Of a stretch of DNA of 31,455 bases, positions 16,473 to 24,716 are shown piece by piece (positions within the stretch are counted from its first letter, which is position 1; each line of letters opens with the position of its first letter). The notes under the pieces are model-generated. The model ran no database searches. It had not been told where the DNA came from and saw nothing but the letters and a program-made list of their open reading frames with translations. This DNA is from Bacteroidia bacterium (GTDB lineage Bacteria; Bacteroidota; Bacteroidia; AKYH767-A; OLB10): assembly GCA_025450095.1 (NCBI GenBank), contig JANWID010000109.1:1-31455 (forward strand). The letters are read 5' to 3'. The position numbers and the translations under genes were made by a program.

Positions 16473-16713
16473 AACAACTAACAGAGCGTAGATCCAGCCA
16501 AGTAAAAGTAAATATTGCCTTTATTTCATTTTATTGATAAATTTTGATTTGTTCGTTACTTGCAGAATGTTTCAAGTTAGTACCGACGTTCGATATTAGC
16601 GAAATAAGTTCAAATAAAGTTTCTGGGGTTTCGATGCAGGGAGATTATTAGATATAATATGCGAATACCCGACTAGGCAATGAAACGAAATGTTACACTC
16701 AAATACTTAAAAC

Positions 16714-17748
16714 CTACACTTTTACTCCCATAACCAATATATCGTCAGTTTGTTCGGTTTCCTTTCTGTAATCTATAATAAATTTCTTCAATGCTACGCC
16801 TTGTTCTTGTAATGTCAAGTTTTGTAATGACAAAAGCAATTCCTTAAAGCGCCTTTTAGTGAATTTTTTATCTGCCTCGCCTCCAAATTGATCAGCAAAG
16901 CCATCACTGAATATATAAATATTTTCCCCACTCTTTAATGGAAACTCATGATTTGTGTATGGAAGAATATCATCACTGTTACCAATAGATTGTTTGTTGG
17001 CTTTGGTTTCTATAAGTTCACCATCTTTAATCAACCATAAGGGATTGTTTGCACCTGCCCATTGGAGTGTTTTGGTTTTTGTATTGTAAGTACAAAGTGA
17101 AGTATCCATTCCATCTTTTATTTTATTTTCACCATTGGAAAAGCCTTCAGAAACAATTTCAGTTGTCTTATCCAGGATAGCGGAAGGTTGAATTAACCCA
17201 AATTCTTTTACAGCTCTATTTAATGCATTATGACAAACTACTGAAACCATTGCACCAGGAACCCCATGACCTGTACAATCACAAACTGCAAATAAAATAA
17301 AATCATCAACCGTCTCCATCCAATAAAAATCACCAGCTACAATATCTTTTGGCATGTAAAGTATAAATGAATTTTCTAAATATTGTTTTACAATTCTCTG
17401 CGGTGGAAGTATAGCAGTTTGTATTCTCAGGGCGTATTCGATACTGTCAAGTATTTCTCTGTTCTTTTCTTCAACTAAATGTTTTTGATTCTCTATTATT
17501 TTATTTTGTTCAATAACATTTCGCCTGGATTTTTTACCCCTTTCAACCACGATAGCTAATATAAAAACCCCGACTAACATAAAATATACTACATACTTTT
17601 TGAATTGTTCCTCTGAAGTAAACATTACAGCCACTAAAATGAGAACAGCATAACCATATGTTACAAACTTTTCGAAAGTATCAGACTCATTCCAACGCAT
17701 TTTATACCACTTAATATAGTCATCTTTTAATTTTAATAAACGCTTCAT
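16714..17748 (-). CDS. SpoIIE-type PP2C phosphatase with membrane anchor
   Basis: A 344-residue product: two membrane segments (about 28-45 and 50-66), a short coiled coil (NVIEQNKIIENQKHLVEEKNR, about 76-98), then a SpoIIE/PP2C phosphatase domain. Landmarks are AILPP (~113), PKDIVAGDFYW (~132, first metal-binding aspartate), VCDCTGHGVPGAMVSV (~152), DGMDTSLC (~207), FSDGFADQFGG (~278) and the final TDDILVMGVKV. The metal-binding aspartates appear intact, so it should be an active serine/threonine phosphatase acting at the inner membrane. In Bacteroidetes such proteins follow sensor modules; here the sensor part is only two helices. Its targets are not visible in this window. Confidence 0.9.
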   Translation of the reverse strand: MKRLLKLKDDYIKWYKMRWNESDTFEKFVTYGYAVLILVAVMFTSEEQFKKYVVYFMLVGVFILAIVVERGKKSRRNVIEQNKIIENQKHLVEEKNREILDSIEYALRIQTAILPPQRIVKQYLENSFILYMPKDIVAGDFYWMETVDDFILFAVCDCTGHGVPGAMVSVVCHNALNRAVKEFGLIQPSAILDKTTEIVSEGFSNGENKIKDGMDTSLCTYNTKTKTLQWAGANNPLWLIKDGELIETKANKQSIGNSDDILPYTNHEFPLKSGENIYIFSDGFADQFGGEADKKFTKRRFKELLLSLQNLTLQEQGVALKKFIIDYRKETEQTDDILVMGVKV

Positions 17749-17825
17749 TATTTCTATCTTTATGATTTACAGAATGATTCTTTTTAAAAGCCGGAGAATT
17801 GAACTTTTTACTAAGATGTGCCGAA

Positions 17826-19394
17826 TCAATCTTTCACAACCTTTCCTTTCCTGGACAAACCATTTTTATTTGTCACTTCATAAATATAAATTCCCTTTGC
17901 AAGCTGTTCAATATTTAATGAACAGGACTCTAGAAACGTCACCTGAATTAATTTGTGAGATGCAATATCATACAAAACAATTTCTGAAGATTCTCTTTGA
18001 CTACCATTCACTTTAACATTTAAAATATTACTTACAGGGTTTGGATAAACATCTACATTGAATTTACTTTCAGGTTCTGGCAAAGAAGTATTCACACATT
18101 GATTGATAGAAACTGAATTATAGACTAAGGTAACCGGATGATTTACCCAATTAGTTAAGTTAGGACCGTTTGAGCCAAGTGGAAGATGTGGTGCGGTAGT
18201 TACAGTATAGGAAAAGTCGTTTACCGGAAAGGCCTGTGAGCAAACACTGGCAAATGCATCATCAGTTTTGGCTATCAAAAGTCCACCACCAGATCCACCA
18301 GCCAGCATCAGGTCGTTGCCGTTTTCAAGAATATCAAAATTAGACGAAAGATCTATTGTTTTAATGGAGTTTATCACATTACCAACAGAGTCAGTTTTTA
18401 TAAATACAGAATAACTGTCTGTAAAATTTAATAGTGTATTGCAGGAGAAAAAATAATTTCCACTGTTGTTTTGAACGGCGCGGTTAATTGCAAGGGAACT
18501 ATTGGTGTAAATGTGCGCCCACAGGACGTTATATAATGAATCGGTTTTAATAACTGCAATGCTGTCGGTTCCTGAAAAAGGATCCATGTTTCCTGTAATG
18601 ATAAATCCATTATCGTTGGTTCTTGAAATAGAATTGGGCTGAAAAGTTGTAGCAGGAATTATAATATCGTAAAGCGAAGAAATATTCCCTGATGAATCAT
18701 AAGTTAAAATTACTCCATTAGGTGAAAGCAATGACCTGAGAACGGAAATGGTTTTTCCGTTTGTGTACGGAATTGCATCAATATCCTGGAATACATTAAA
18801 CGCATTGGTCGCATGATCTTTATACCAAAGCAGATTACCTGTTGGGGTTATTTTATAAATTCCGGGTATTCCGAGCTTCGAGCTTTGAACAAAATAATTT
18901 CCATCATGTGATGGTGTAATGGTGTGTCCTAAAATATATGTGCATCCCTGGCAAACGGAATCGGCTTTACACCAAACTACATTTCCTGACTTGTTTATTT
19001 TCATAACTATTATTATCGGAGTGATTGGAGTTGGCAAATTCAATTCTGATGAACCCACAATAATTACTCCCGAATCTGGTGTGGCAACAGCATCAAAAAA
19101 ATTATCGCCCCAATTGTTGTGGTCGTAAAGGAATGACCAGAGAAGATTGCCTGATGAATCAATTAACGCACCACTGGCATCACTTCCGCATATGCCTCCC
19201 CAGTCGCATGACCCCATCAGGAAATAATTATTTTCGGCTGTGCGGATTATTTTTTGTACCGATTGCGTGGACCAGGACCCCGTGTCAATTACTTTGTGAA
19301 AATAATTTCCCTGGGCCACTGATTCATTCACACTTACCAACAAGGTAATCAGAAGAAGGAGCAAAATGGTTCGCATGATATTTTGTTTTATCAA
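17826..19394 (-). CDS. Propeller-like T9SS cargo protein
   Basis: A 522-residue secreted protein. The start may be ATG at 19394 or, more likely for the signal peptide MRTILLLLLITLLVSVNESVAQ, the ATG at 19376. Repeated blocks (MKINKSGNVVWCK, IKTDSLYNVLWAHIY, IKTDSVGNVINSIKT, NGNYFxxS) place it in the same family as 1715-3271 and 7607-9151, though more diverged. The C-terminal ~75 residues form the T9SS sorting domain (FNVDVYPNPVSNILNVKV ... GIYIYEVTNKNGLSRKGKVV). It should be surface-attached or released. Confidence 0.88.
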   Translation of the reverse strand: MIKQNIMRTILLLLLITLLVSVNESVAQGNYFHKVIDTGSWSTQSVQKIIRTAENNYFLMGSCDWGGICGSDASGALIDSSGNLLWSFLYDHNNWGDNFFDAVATPDSGVIIVGSSELNLPTPITPIIIVMKINKSGNVVWCKADSVCQGCTYILGHTITPSHDGNYFVQSSKLGIPGIYKITPTGNLLWYKDHATNAFNVFQDIDAIPYTNGKTISVLRSLLSPNGVILTYDSSGNISSLYDIIIPATTFQPNSISRTNDNGFIITGNMDPFSGTDSIAVIKTDSLYNVLWAHIYTNSSLAINRAVQNNSGNYFFSCNTLLNFTDSYSVFIKTDSVGNVINSIKTIDLSSNFDILENGNDLMLAGGSGGGLLIAKTDDAFASVCSQAFPVNDFSYTVTTAPHLPLGSNGPNLTNWVNHPVTLVYNSVSINQCVNTSLPEPESKFNVDVYPNPVSNILNVKVNGSQRESSEIVLYDIASHKLIQVTFLESCSLNIEQLAKGIYIYEVTNKNGLSRKGKVVKD

Positions 19395-19439
19395 ATACCG
19401 GAATTAAAACTATTGCAAAATTAATAAGACCAGGCTGGT

Positions 19440-19446
19440 GTTAGTA
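19440..19446. other. GTTAGTA boundary box
   Basis: The minus strand reads CTACTAACACCAGCC just after the stop of the gene at 19461. Similar CTAAC-A-C boxes follow the genes at 26401 and 10076. Candidate cassette end. Confidence 0.35.
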
Positions 19447-19460
19447 GCAGTTATTATTTT

Positions 19461-20312
19461 TCACCGTTTTATAATAAGTTTTCTGAAGAAAGATTTCGCT
19501 GTTTTTACCTCAATAATATAAAGCCCTTCATCCAGGAAGTGTATATCAATGCTATTTTGTTTGGTGCATATTACTTTTCTTGACAAAGCATTAAAAATAT
19601 TTATCTCATCTGGTTTATTGTTTCCACATTCTACTACTATTAAATTACTTGCCGGATTTGGATAAATGTTTAGTTGATTTTTAGCGGGCAGTTCATTGAT
19701 GCCGGTAATAGAATTCCATAAACTGAAATCCTTAATCAAACCAATATAAGAATACATAACATTAACTCTGATCCAACCAAATGAAGTACCCGATGTATCA
19801 GTGTATTTAACTCCAATATAATGGTCAGTAGAATCTATCCATTCTTCGCATACCAGACCCGGTGCGCAAAAAGTATAATGATCTACATATGCTAAATAAC
19901 CAGACGTCACATAGTTGCCATTTTCTATAGTATCTCCATAATTATATGGCTTTAAAATATTTGCGTATCCCCACCAGTTGCATGTCGAGCCAAAATAACC
20001 AGAATCAGTTTGCCAAAAAGAAAAACTTGTAGCAGCAGTATCTAATGAATTGACATAAATGAATTGTCCTGTGTGGCCAGGTGAGATTTGACTCTGAGCA
20101 TGAAGTTCTAAATCATTTGTTCCATCCTGATTAATGTCTATATGATAATATTCCTCGCCAAAAGGGTAAGGATTAGGATTAAGCAATGTGTCAGGTGTTA
20201 TATCTGTATATATCGCACCATTAACTCCTGCCACTGCAATTTGACTTTTGACTTCATTCACAAAAAGAATAAAGGAGATAGTTACACAGATGAGGGTGCT
20301 ATAGTTGCGCAT
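19461..20312 (-). CDS. T9SS cargo protein of unknown function
   Basis: A 283-residue secreted protein: signal peptide MRNYSTLICVTISFILFVNEVKSQ, an acidic DINQDGTNDLEL motif (~49, of the dockerin or calcium-binding type), several aromatic-rich strands, and a T9SS sorting domain (LNIYPNPASNLIVVE ... GLYIIEVKTAKSFFRKLIIKR). No catalytic family was recognised. The ATG is itself part of the GTTATGCGC boundary box (minus strand; plus GCATAACG 20309-20316), so the start codon coincides with the candidate cassette junction. Confidence 0.8.
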   Translation of the reverse strand: MRNYSTLICVTISFILFVNEVKSQIAVAGVNGAIYTDITPDTLLNPNPYPFGEEYYHIDINQDGTNDLELHAQSQISPGHTGQFIYVNSLDTAATSFSFWQTDSGYFGSTCNWWGYANILKPYNYGDTIENGNYVTSGYLAYVDHYTFCAPGLVCEEWIDSTDHYIGVKYTDTSGTSFGWIRVNVMYSYIGLIKDFSLWNSITGINELPAKNQLNIYPNPASNLIVVECGNNKPDEINIFNALSRKVICTKQNSIDIHFLDEGLYIIEVKTAKSFFRKLIIKR

Positions 20313-20316
20313 AACG
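20309..20316. other. GCATAACG boundary box overlapping a start codon
   Basis: The minus strand reads GGAACGTTATGCGC, in which ATG is the start of the 19461-20312 gene. The same 12 bases GGAACGTTATGC occur at 3405-3416. The spacer 20317-20499 contains no other gene that could be supported. Confidence 0.45.
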
Positions 20317-20499
20317 TTCCGCCCGTTTCCGTAGGGTGGGGTTTTGAAAACGAAAGATATATTTTTCCCCTTTACTTTCCAAACAGATACAGAAACACAT
20401 TCACCACTTCAAAACATTAGCCCAACCTGCCGTATTACTAATATCGGAATGCTCAACTTTGTAATCGAAGGTTTGTCGTTCAAATTTTCACGTTTTTTG

Positions 20500-21012
20500 T
20501 CATTTCGGTTCTTTCGGCATATATTTTATCGGACTGCATTGTGCAAATTTTGTTTTTGCGGTTAGCGAAATCTTATAGTCTTTGATAAATAAATTTAGCA
20601 ATCTGTTGAATTCATTTTGTTTCTCCTGTGAAAGTTGGTCTTCGGGCTTCACAGTTGTAGTTTGAAAGTTGTAAAGAAAATAATCTATCGTACCGTCAGA
20701 ATTAAAATAAATTCTGTTAAAACCCCTGGTTGGTTTTTCCCACTTAAAATTATTTGCAGTTAAAAACGTTCCGAAGTCCTGCAACAACTTCATGTAAGCT
20801 TCTCCCATTGCTTGTTGCTCCGCTTCAGTTTTAAAAACAGCCTGAGTACTATCAACGTGTACGGCACTTTTATAAATGCTGTCAAGGTGCGAAATGGATA
20901 ATCCCTGTTTCTCAGCATCCGAAATTGTTAAGGCTTTAGGTTGTGCGCTCACAATTAAAACTGAGAAAGCGAACAGAATTGTTGCTATGATTTGTTTAGT
21001 CGTCATGTTCAT
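20500..21012 (-). CDS. Secreted protein of unknown function
   Basis: A 170-residue product starting MNMTTKQIIATILFAFSVLIVSAQ, a signal peptide; the ATG at 21006 (MTTKQ) is an alternative start. The mature part has KTEAEQQAMGEAYMKLLQDFGTFL, a helix, followed by FNRIYFNSDGTIDYFLYNF strands. No T9SS tail, so it is probably periplasmic. No family was recognised. It ends SPIKYMPKEPK. Confidence 0.7.
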   Translation of the reverse strand: MNMTTKQIIATILFAFSVLIVSAQPKALTISDAEKQGLSISHLDSIYKSAVHVDSTQAVFKTEAEQQAMGEAYMKLLQDFGTFLTANNFKWEKPTRGFNRIYFNSDGTIDYFLYNFQTTTVKPEDQLSQEKQNEFNRLLNLFIKDYKISLTAKTKFAQCSPIKYMPKEPK

Positions 21013-21069
21013 TCCGGGTATAAGTTGATTAGCATTCCAGGTGATTAATACTTACGAATCTGAATAGCT

Positions 21070-21741
21070 TCATTCTTTCAAAACCATTTTAACTGTTCGT
21101 GCTCCGTCAACAATCACATCGAGCAAATAAATTCCTTTTGCAAGTTCACTCAATTCAAATGTTCTAGTGTAATTGCTTTTAAGATTATTTACTTGCTCAC
21201 TAAAAACAGGTTGCCCGAACATATTGCGAATTAAAATCGATGATTGCTTTGCGTTTTGCTGTTGAATAGTAATTGAAATGGTATCAATAAATGGGTTGGG
21301 ATAAATATTAATTGAATTATAAATTTCATTTGCTAAAATCCCTAAAGTTGGACTGAAGGGAACTGTATCACAGCCACCAAAGCTGCCACAGGGATGCGAA
21401 AATCTTATTTCATTTAGGGGAGGAAGCGATGTAACAGTAGCAGTAAGCGAATAAGTCCTTTGTCCGCCCCCGTTAGGTGGGGAGAATTCACAATAGCAAT
21501 TACTGGAAGCAATAGTGTCAAAAGGTACAACCGTTCTAATCACTCTTACTTCCATATAAACACAATTATTCGGGGTGCAGGTTGAACAACTGTTACTAAC
21601 TGTCACTTTCATAAGATTAGCCGTGTCGTCATCCATTTGAATATTTTCAACTGTCAGGTCATTGCAGCCAGGATTAATAATTTGTCCAGCCACTAATGTT
21701 GGCAGTAAGATGGATATTAAAATGAGCGTTGGTTGTTTCAT
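21070..21741 (-). CDS. Small T9SS cargo protein, cysteine-rich
   Basis: A 223-residue product, signal peptide MKQPTLILISILLPTLVAGQ; the ATG at 21741 is preferred to that at 21768, which adds non-signal residues. The mature part has eight or more cysteines in a short region (PGCNDL, SCSTCTPNNC, SNCYCEF, HPCGSFGGCD) which probably form disulphides. A T9SS sorting domain follows (INIYPNPFIDTISITI ... GIYLLDVIVDGARTVKMVLKE). The role is not known. Confidence 0.8.
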   Translation of the reverse strand: MKQPTLILISILLPTLVAGQIINPGCNDLTVENIQMDDDTANLMKVTVSNSCSTCTPNNCVYMEVRVIRTVVPFDTIASSNCYCEFSPPNGGGQRTYSLTATVTSLPPLNEIRFSHPCGSFGGCDTVPFSPTLGILANEIYNSINIYPNPFIDTISITIQQQNAKQSSILIRNMFGQPVFSEQVNNLKSNYTRTFELSELAKGIYLLDVIVDGARTVKMVLKE

Positions 21742-21814
21742 TGATAAATGATTTAGAACTACCGCCAAAAAAGTTTCGTTTTATTTCTTTTAATCTTATT
21801 CGTTCGTTTTCTCT

Positions 21815-22519
21815 CTAAATATTTTCCAGAAATAAATAAACACTAAGAATGACTAAAAGAAAGGAGCTTGTAATTGCAATTTGTCGATTTATTTTTTGAA
21901 CCCTAAACGCATCAACTATTAATTTTAATACACTCTGTTTGGAATAAGACTTGATTGAAACATTTAATAACAGACAAATTAACGGACCTCCAATCAGAAT
22001 AGCAGGAGACACTAAATTGAAAATGGGGGTGACTGAATGATTATTCTGTAAATTATCTAATAACGTAAACGAATTTATAAAGCCCAGATTATATTTCGCA
22101 ATGGAACCAATAACAAAATAAAGAGTTGGCAAAATAAATAAATAGCCAAATAAAGCATGATAGAATTCTTTTCGTTTCCCCTTTTCCATGTCAAAAGAAT
22201 TTCCAACAATCGCCCCAAAACCTGCAAAAGAAAGACAGAACACAGGAATAATTGGAGTATTAAGATTTGTAGTTGCAAATAACGAGGCTGTAATAAAAAA
22301 TATAATTCCCCATGAAACGACAGAAATATTTTTCTTCTTTTCAATAATTTTAAATCTGGTTAATAATAAAGCAGATAAAACAATTCCAATAATACCTCCG
22401 GTGAAAGCGCCAATAAATAGTGTGGTTTGATTTAAGGCATTTCCCAGAATTGAACCAATGAAGGTGAGGGCTCCACATAATATTGACATTGCAAAAAATA
22501 TTTTGATGTTGTTTTTCAT
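21815..22519 (-). CDS. Seven-helix membrane protein, unknown
   Basis: The 234-residue product has hydrophobic segments at about 7-27, 32-54, 66-85, 88-106, 120-142, 163-186 and 212-233, with short loops (KIIEKKKNIS, DMEKGKRKEF). No transporter or enzyme family was recognised. Its ATG is 23 bases after a GTTATGCG boundary box. The DNA upstream (22541-22576) is nearly identical to the DNA upstream of the small membrane protein starting at 26001. Confidence 0.65.
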   Translation of the reverse strand: MKNNIKIFFAMSILCGALTFIGSILGNALNQTTLFIGAFTGGIIGIVLSALLLTRFKIIEKKKNISVVSWGIIFFITASLFATTNLNTPIIPVFCLSFAGFGAIVGNSFDMEKGKRKEFYHALFGYLFILPTLYFVIGSIAKYNLGFINSFTLLDNLQNNHSVTPIFNLVSPAILIGGPLICLLLNVSIKSYSKQSVLKLIVDAFRVQKINRQIAITSSFLLVILSVYLFLENI

Positions 22520-22540
22520 GGTAATGACTTTTTTAAATGT

Positions 22541-22576
22541 CGCATAACGAAGAAGGAATTAAAGAAGTGAAAAAAA
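22541..22576. repeat. Spacer repeat, copy 1 (pair with 26013-26046)
   Basis: GCATAACGAAGAAGG on the plus strand, followed by ATTAAAGAAGTGAAAAAAA, closely matches GCTAACGAAGAAGGGATTAA and AGAAGTAAAAAAA at 26013-26046. Each copy ends in the boundary box immediately before a membrane-protein gene. Confidence 0.7.
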
Positions 22577-22593
22577 CCCTGATAGCTACCGGG
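22576..22593. repeat. Palindrome family A copy 6 (degenerate)
   Basis: ACCCTGATAGCTACCGGG resembles the TCCCGATAGCTATCGGGA palindrome with three changes, in the spacer between the genes at 22604 and 22519. Confidence 0.45.
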
Positions 22594-22603
22594 ATAGAAT
22601 AAC

Positions 22604-23233
22604 CTAATACATTACACTTGGTGTCTTTCTTACAAAATTATTGTCATTTAATTGACGCAGCATAAAGTCGGCTACATCAGCACGTGAAATCATAACTGTA
22701 AATCCTTTTGATGTAATTTCTTCTCCGCTCCTGAATTGCGCCAGGTGTTTTCCATTTGTCAATGTTGGTGCTCGTACAATTGTCCATTTCAATTGACTCT
22801 GTTTAATCATCTTTTCTCTGGCTTCATGCCCGGCAACTTCAGTTGACAAAAGTTTTGGAGCAATATACTTAATTACAATGCCAGCAGTATTGCGACTCTC
22901 TTTCACTCCGACAAACGACATATAGATAAACCGATTTACATTATTTATTTCCATCGCCTTGATAATATTGCTTGTTCCATCCACAATAGAAGTGTCATAT
23001 TTAAAAGGACTTGATGCTCCTAATGCAGAAAGAACCGCGTCATGTCCTTTCACCGCGCTTTCTACTAATTTATAATTGATGACATCGCCTTGAATAACTT
23101 TAAGTTTATCGTGCGTGATTTTCAGCTTAGAAGGACTGCGTACAAATGCTGTTACATTATGTCCTTGCGCTAATGCCTGTTTTACTAACTCATGACCAGT
23201 CGCGCCTGATGCTCCGTAAATAAGTATATTCAT
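22604..23233 (-). CDS. NAD(P)H-binding (NmrA-like, atypical SDR) protein
   Basis: A 209-residue cytoplasmic protein with a Rossmann fold: MNILIYGASGATG (dinucleotide motif at ~7-13), FVRSPSKL, KVIQGDVIN and VKGHDAVLSALGASSP. The central segment (NVNRFIYMSFVG) and RADVADFML near the end are typical of the NAD(P)-binding family that includes NmrA-like and BVR-B-like proteins. The usual SDR YxxxK catalytic pair is not evident, so it may be a redox sensor or a reductase of unknown substrate. It follows the 23328-23957 gene after about 95 bases with no boundary box between them. Confidence 0.85.
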   Translation of the reverse strand: MNILIYGASGATGHELVKQALAQGHNVTAFVRSPSKLKITHDKLKVIQGDVINYKLVESAVKGHDAVLSALGASSPFKYDTSIVDGTSNIIKAMEINNVNRFIYMSFVGVKESRNTAGIVIKYIAPKLLSTEVAGHEAREKMIKQSQLKWTIVRAPTLTNGKHLAQFRSGEEITSKGFTVMISRADVADFMLRQLNDNNFVRKTPSVMY

Positions 23234-23327
23234 TTGGGTGATTTTTAAGTTTACAAATACAATGGTCGTTTATTGATTTACTATAAATGTTGTTTGTTCG
23301 GAGCGTAGTATTCTCGCTGCATTGCAA

Positions 23328-23957
23328 TCACTTTTTTGCTTTTACAATTTTACCGTTTTTATATGTTACATGCAAAGAAAGAAAATATTCATTATTCATA
23401 CGGTATCCCCACTGCTTAAATTCTCCGTCCAATAAATCATTTTTATAGTAACAAATTATTGAAGGATGAGAAGGATCGAAGAAAGACATTAAGCAGCCGT
23501 CTCTGCTTCCATTTTTATATTCTACCAATTGAGTTAAGTTGCCAATACCATCATAAAAGAAGCTGAACCCATTTAATTTACCATTTTGATAATTTGCCTT
23601 TTTAACAGGGAAACCATTTCCATTATACCAGCAAATTAGTCCGTCTGGCTTTCTTTGTTTATAAGAAAACATAACCGCAGGAAATTTATTTGAAGAATCA
23701 TAAAAAGCAATATAATCTCCATCGTTTGCCGAATCAGGAAGATAAATGGACGGTGTTGCTCCAAACGAATTCAATTGGTAATAGTATTTTGCAGAGTCGG
23801 GAAACAAAAGCAGATTATAATACTTGTTTTGATAAATAACTGTCATAGAAGAGGGCGTAACATTTACCCTGACAGATGCTTCAAGAACCATCTGACTATA
23901 AGAATTCACTTGCCAAAGTAAAAGCCCGAGCAGAATTCCAAGAGTTTGAGTTCGCAT
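23328..23957 (-). CDS. Secreted YwqK/MORN-like repeat protein
   Basis: A 209-residue product with signal peptide MRTQTLGILLGLLLWQVNSYSQ. Residues ~105-205 contain repeats of the MORN-2/YwqK type (KANYQNGKLNGFSFFYDGIGN, VEYKNGSRDGCLMSFFDP, CYYKNDLLDGEFKQWGY, VTYKNGKIVKAKK). In other proteins these repeats form an elongated beta-sheet; the YwqK antitoxin role is not to be inferred here. The gene starts about 50 bases after an attC-like site (24012-24231), whose last box is TGTTATACGCC on the minus strand. Confidence 0.8.
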   Translation of the reverse strand: MRTQTLGILLGLLLWQVNSYSQMVLEASVRVNVTPSSMTVIYQNKYYNLLLFPDSAKYYYQLNSFGATPSIYLPDSANDGDYIAFYDSSNKFPAVMFSYKQRKPDGLICWYNGNGFPVKKANYQNGKLNGFSFFYDGIGNLTQLVEYKNGSRDGCLMSFFDPSHPSIICYYKNDLLDGEFKQWGYRMNNEYFLSLHVTYKNGKIVKAKK

Positions 23958-24011
23958 GAAAGTAAAGCTAATTATTCCGAAAGTTGAAAGTGGCAGGAGG
24001 CCATTTTGTGG

Positions 24012-24231
24012 CGTATAACATTTTCGCGGTTGCCGCAGGGCTGGACTACTTCATCAACCGAAACGGGAGGTTTTTCCCCGAAGGCTGACCACTGCGTCCA
24101 CCGAAGCAGGTTTTTCTCCTGCGAAGGTGGGCTACTGCGTCCACCGAAGCAGGTTTTTCCCCTGCGAAGGTGGGAAATTAATAAAAAAAACTAAAACATC
24201 GGACGACCTTTGCGGCAACCGTATGTTATGG
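24012..24231 (-). other. attC-like inverted-repeat site
   Basis: On the plus strand ATAACAT (24015-24021), five unpaired bases and CGGTTGCCGCA (24027-24037) face TGCGGCAACCG (24211-24221), one unpaired base and ATGTTAT (24223-24229). The 11-base inner and 7-base outer stems are perfectly complementary, separated by an unequal spacer (5 versus 1). This is the R-box, spacer, L-box layout of integron attC sites. The middle contains tandem hairpins (24044-24174), making it longer than most attC sites. The boxes fall between the end of the 24239 gene and the start of the 23957 gene. Confidence 0.6.
24044..24174. repeat. Three tandem 43-bp hairpin units (family B)
   Basis: Units at 24091-24131 and 24134-24174 are nearly identical (ACTGCGTCCACCGAAGCAGG, TTTTTC, CCTGCGAAGGTGGG); a third, degenerate unit is at 24044-24090. 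Each forms a hairpin with CACC/GGTG and GCAGG/CCTGC stems, split by a GAA/GAA internal loop that could form sheared G-A pairs. Related single units lie at 26313-26336 and, more weakly, near 5838-5857. Confidence 0.75.
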
Positions 24232-24238
24232 CAGTTTA

Positions 24239-24703
24239 TTACGGATTCTCGAACTTATCCCAATATTGTTTACAAACATTAACCAGAGCTTCGTACGAAA
24301 TAATATTTAAGTCTTGAGTGAATATCTCGATGCTGTCACAGTCAAAAGTCAGGTCACCACCTGAATAATCGAGTGTTTTATTGGATTCTTGTCCTACCCG
24401 CACCACAATTTTGTCGTTGATTAGTTCGCTGTTAAAGATGTCAAGTTCTGTTTGAAATATTTGACCAGGGTCTGTCATTATCCAGGCTTCCTTATCTGTA
24501 TTTCGTGGCCAAACATTGAAAGAAAGATCCCGGAGCCCATTTATTTTTAAGATAAAATATAAATGATCCTGATTTATTCTTTCGGCTAAATACATGCAGT
24601 CAATATTCAGGATACAATTATCACCATGGTCATGGAATTTCATTATTGATCCATCATGGAAAATCGAAAAAATATCAGATATTTCAGATTTGTTGTACGT
24701 CAT
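24239..24703 (-). CDS. Soluble protein of unknown function
   Basis: A 154-residue product without signal peptide. It begins MTYNKSEISDIFSIFHDGSI and contains HDHGDNCILNIDCMYLAERI, then a strand-rich acidic C-terminal part ending CKQYWDKFENP. The FHDGSI start is of the kind seen in small immunity or DUF proteins but no family was securely recognised. It starts 13 bases after the stop of the lipoprotein gene 24717-25595, so the two form an operon. The gene is followed immediately by the attC-like site. Confidence 0.65.
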   Translation of the reverse strand: MTYNKSEISDIFSIFHDGSIMKFHDHGDNCILNIDCMYLAERINQDHLYFILKINGLRDLSFNVWPRNTDKEAWIMTDPGQIFQTELDIFNSELINDKIVVRVGQESNKTLDYSGGDLTFDCDSIEIFTQDLNIISYEALVNVCKQYWDKFENP

Positions 24704-24716
24704 TCGGTATGAGCCT

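Noticed and set aside
16470..16485. GTTAG box before the 16472 gene as another cassette end
   Set aside because: The GTTAG lies inside the hydrophobic reading frame that continues upstream to ATG-AAA-TAA, so it is explained as coding sequence (leucine-valine-valine).
24044..24174. CRISPR array
   Set aside because: There are only three units, each hairpin unit is contiguous with the next, and there are no unique spacers of constant length.
24006..24194. Plus-strand frame through the tandem hairpins
   Set aside because: It reads through repeats and an attC-like stem; its 'protein' is only repeat translation.
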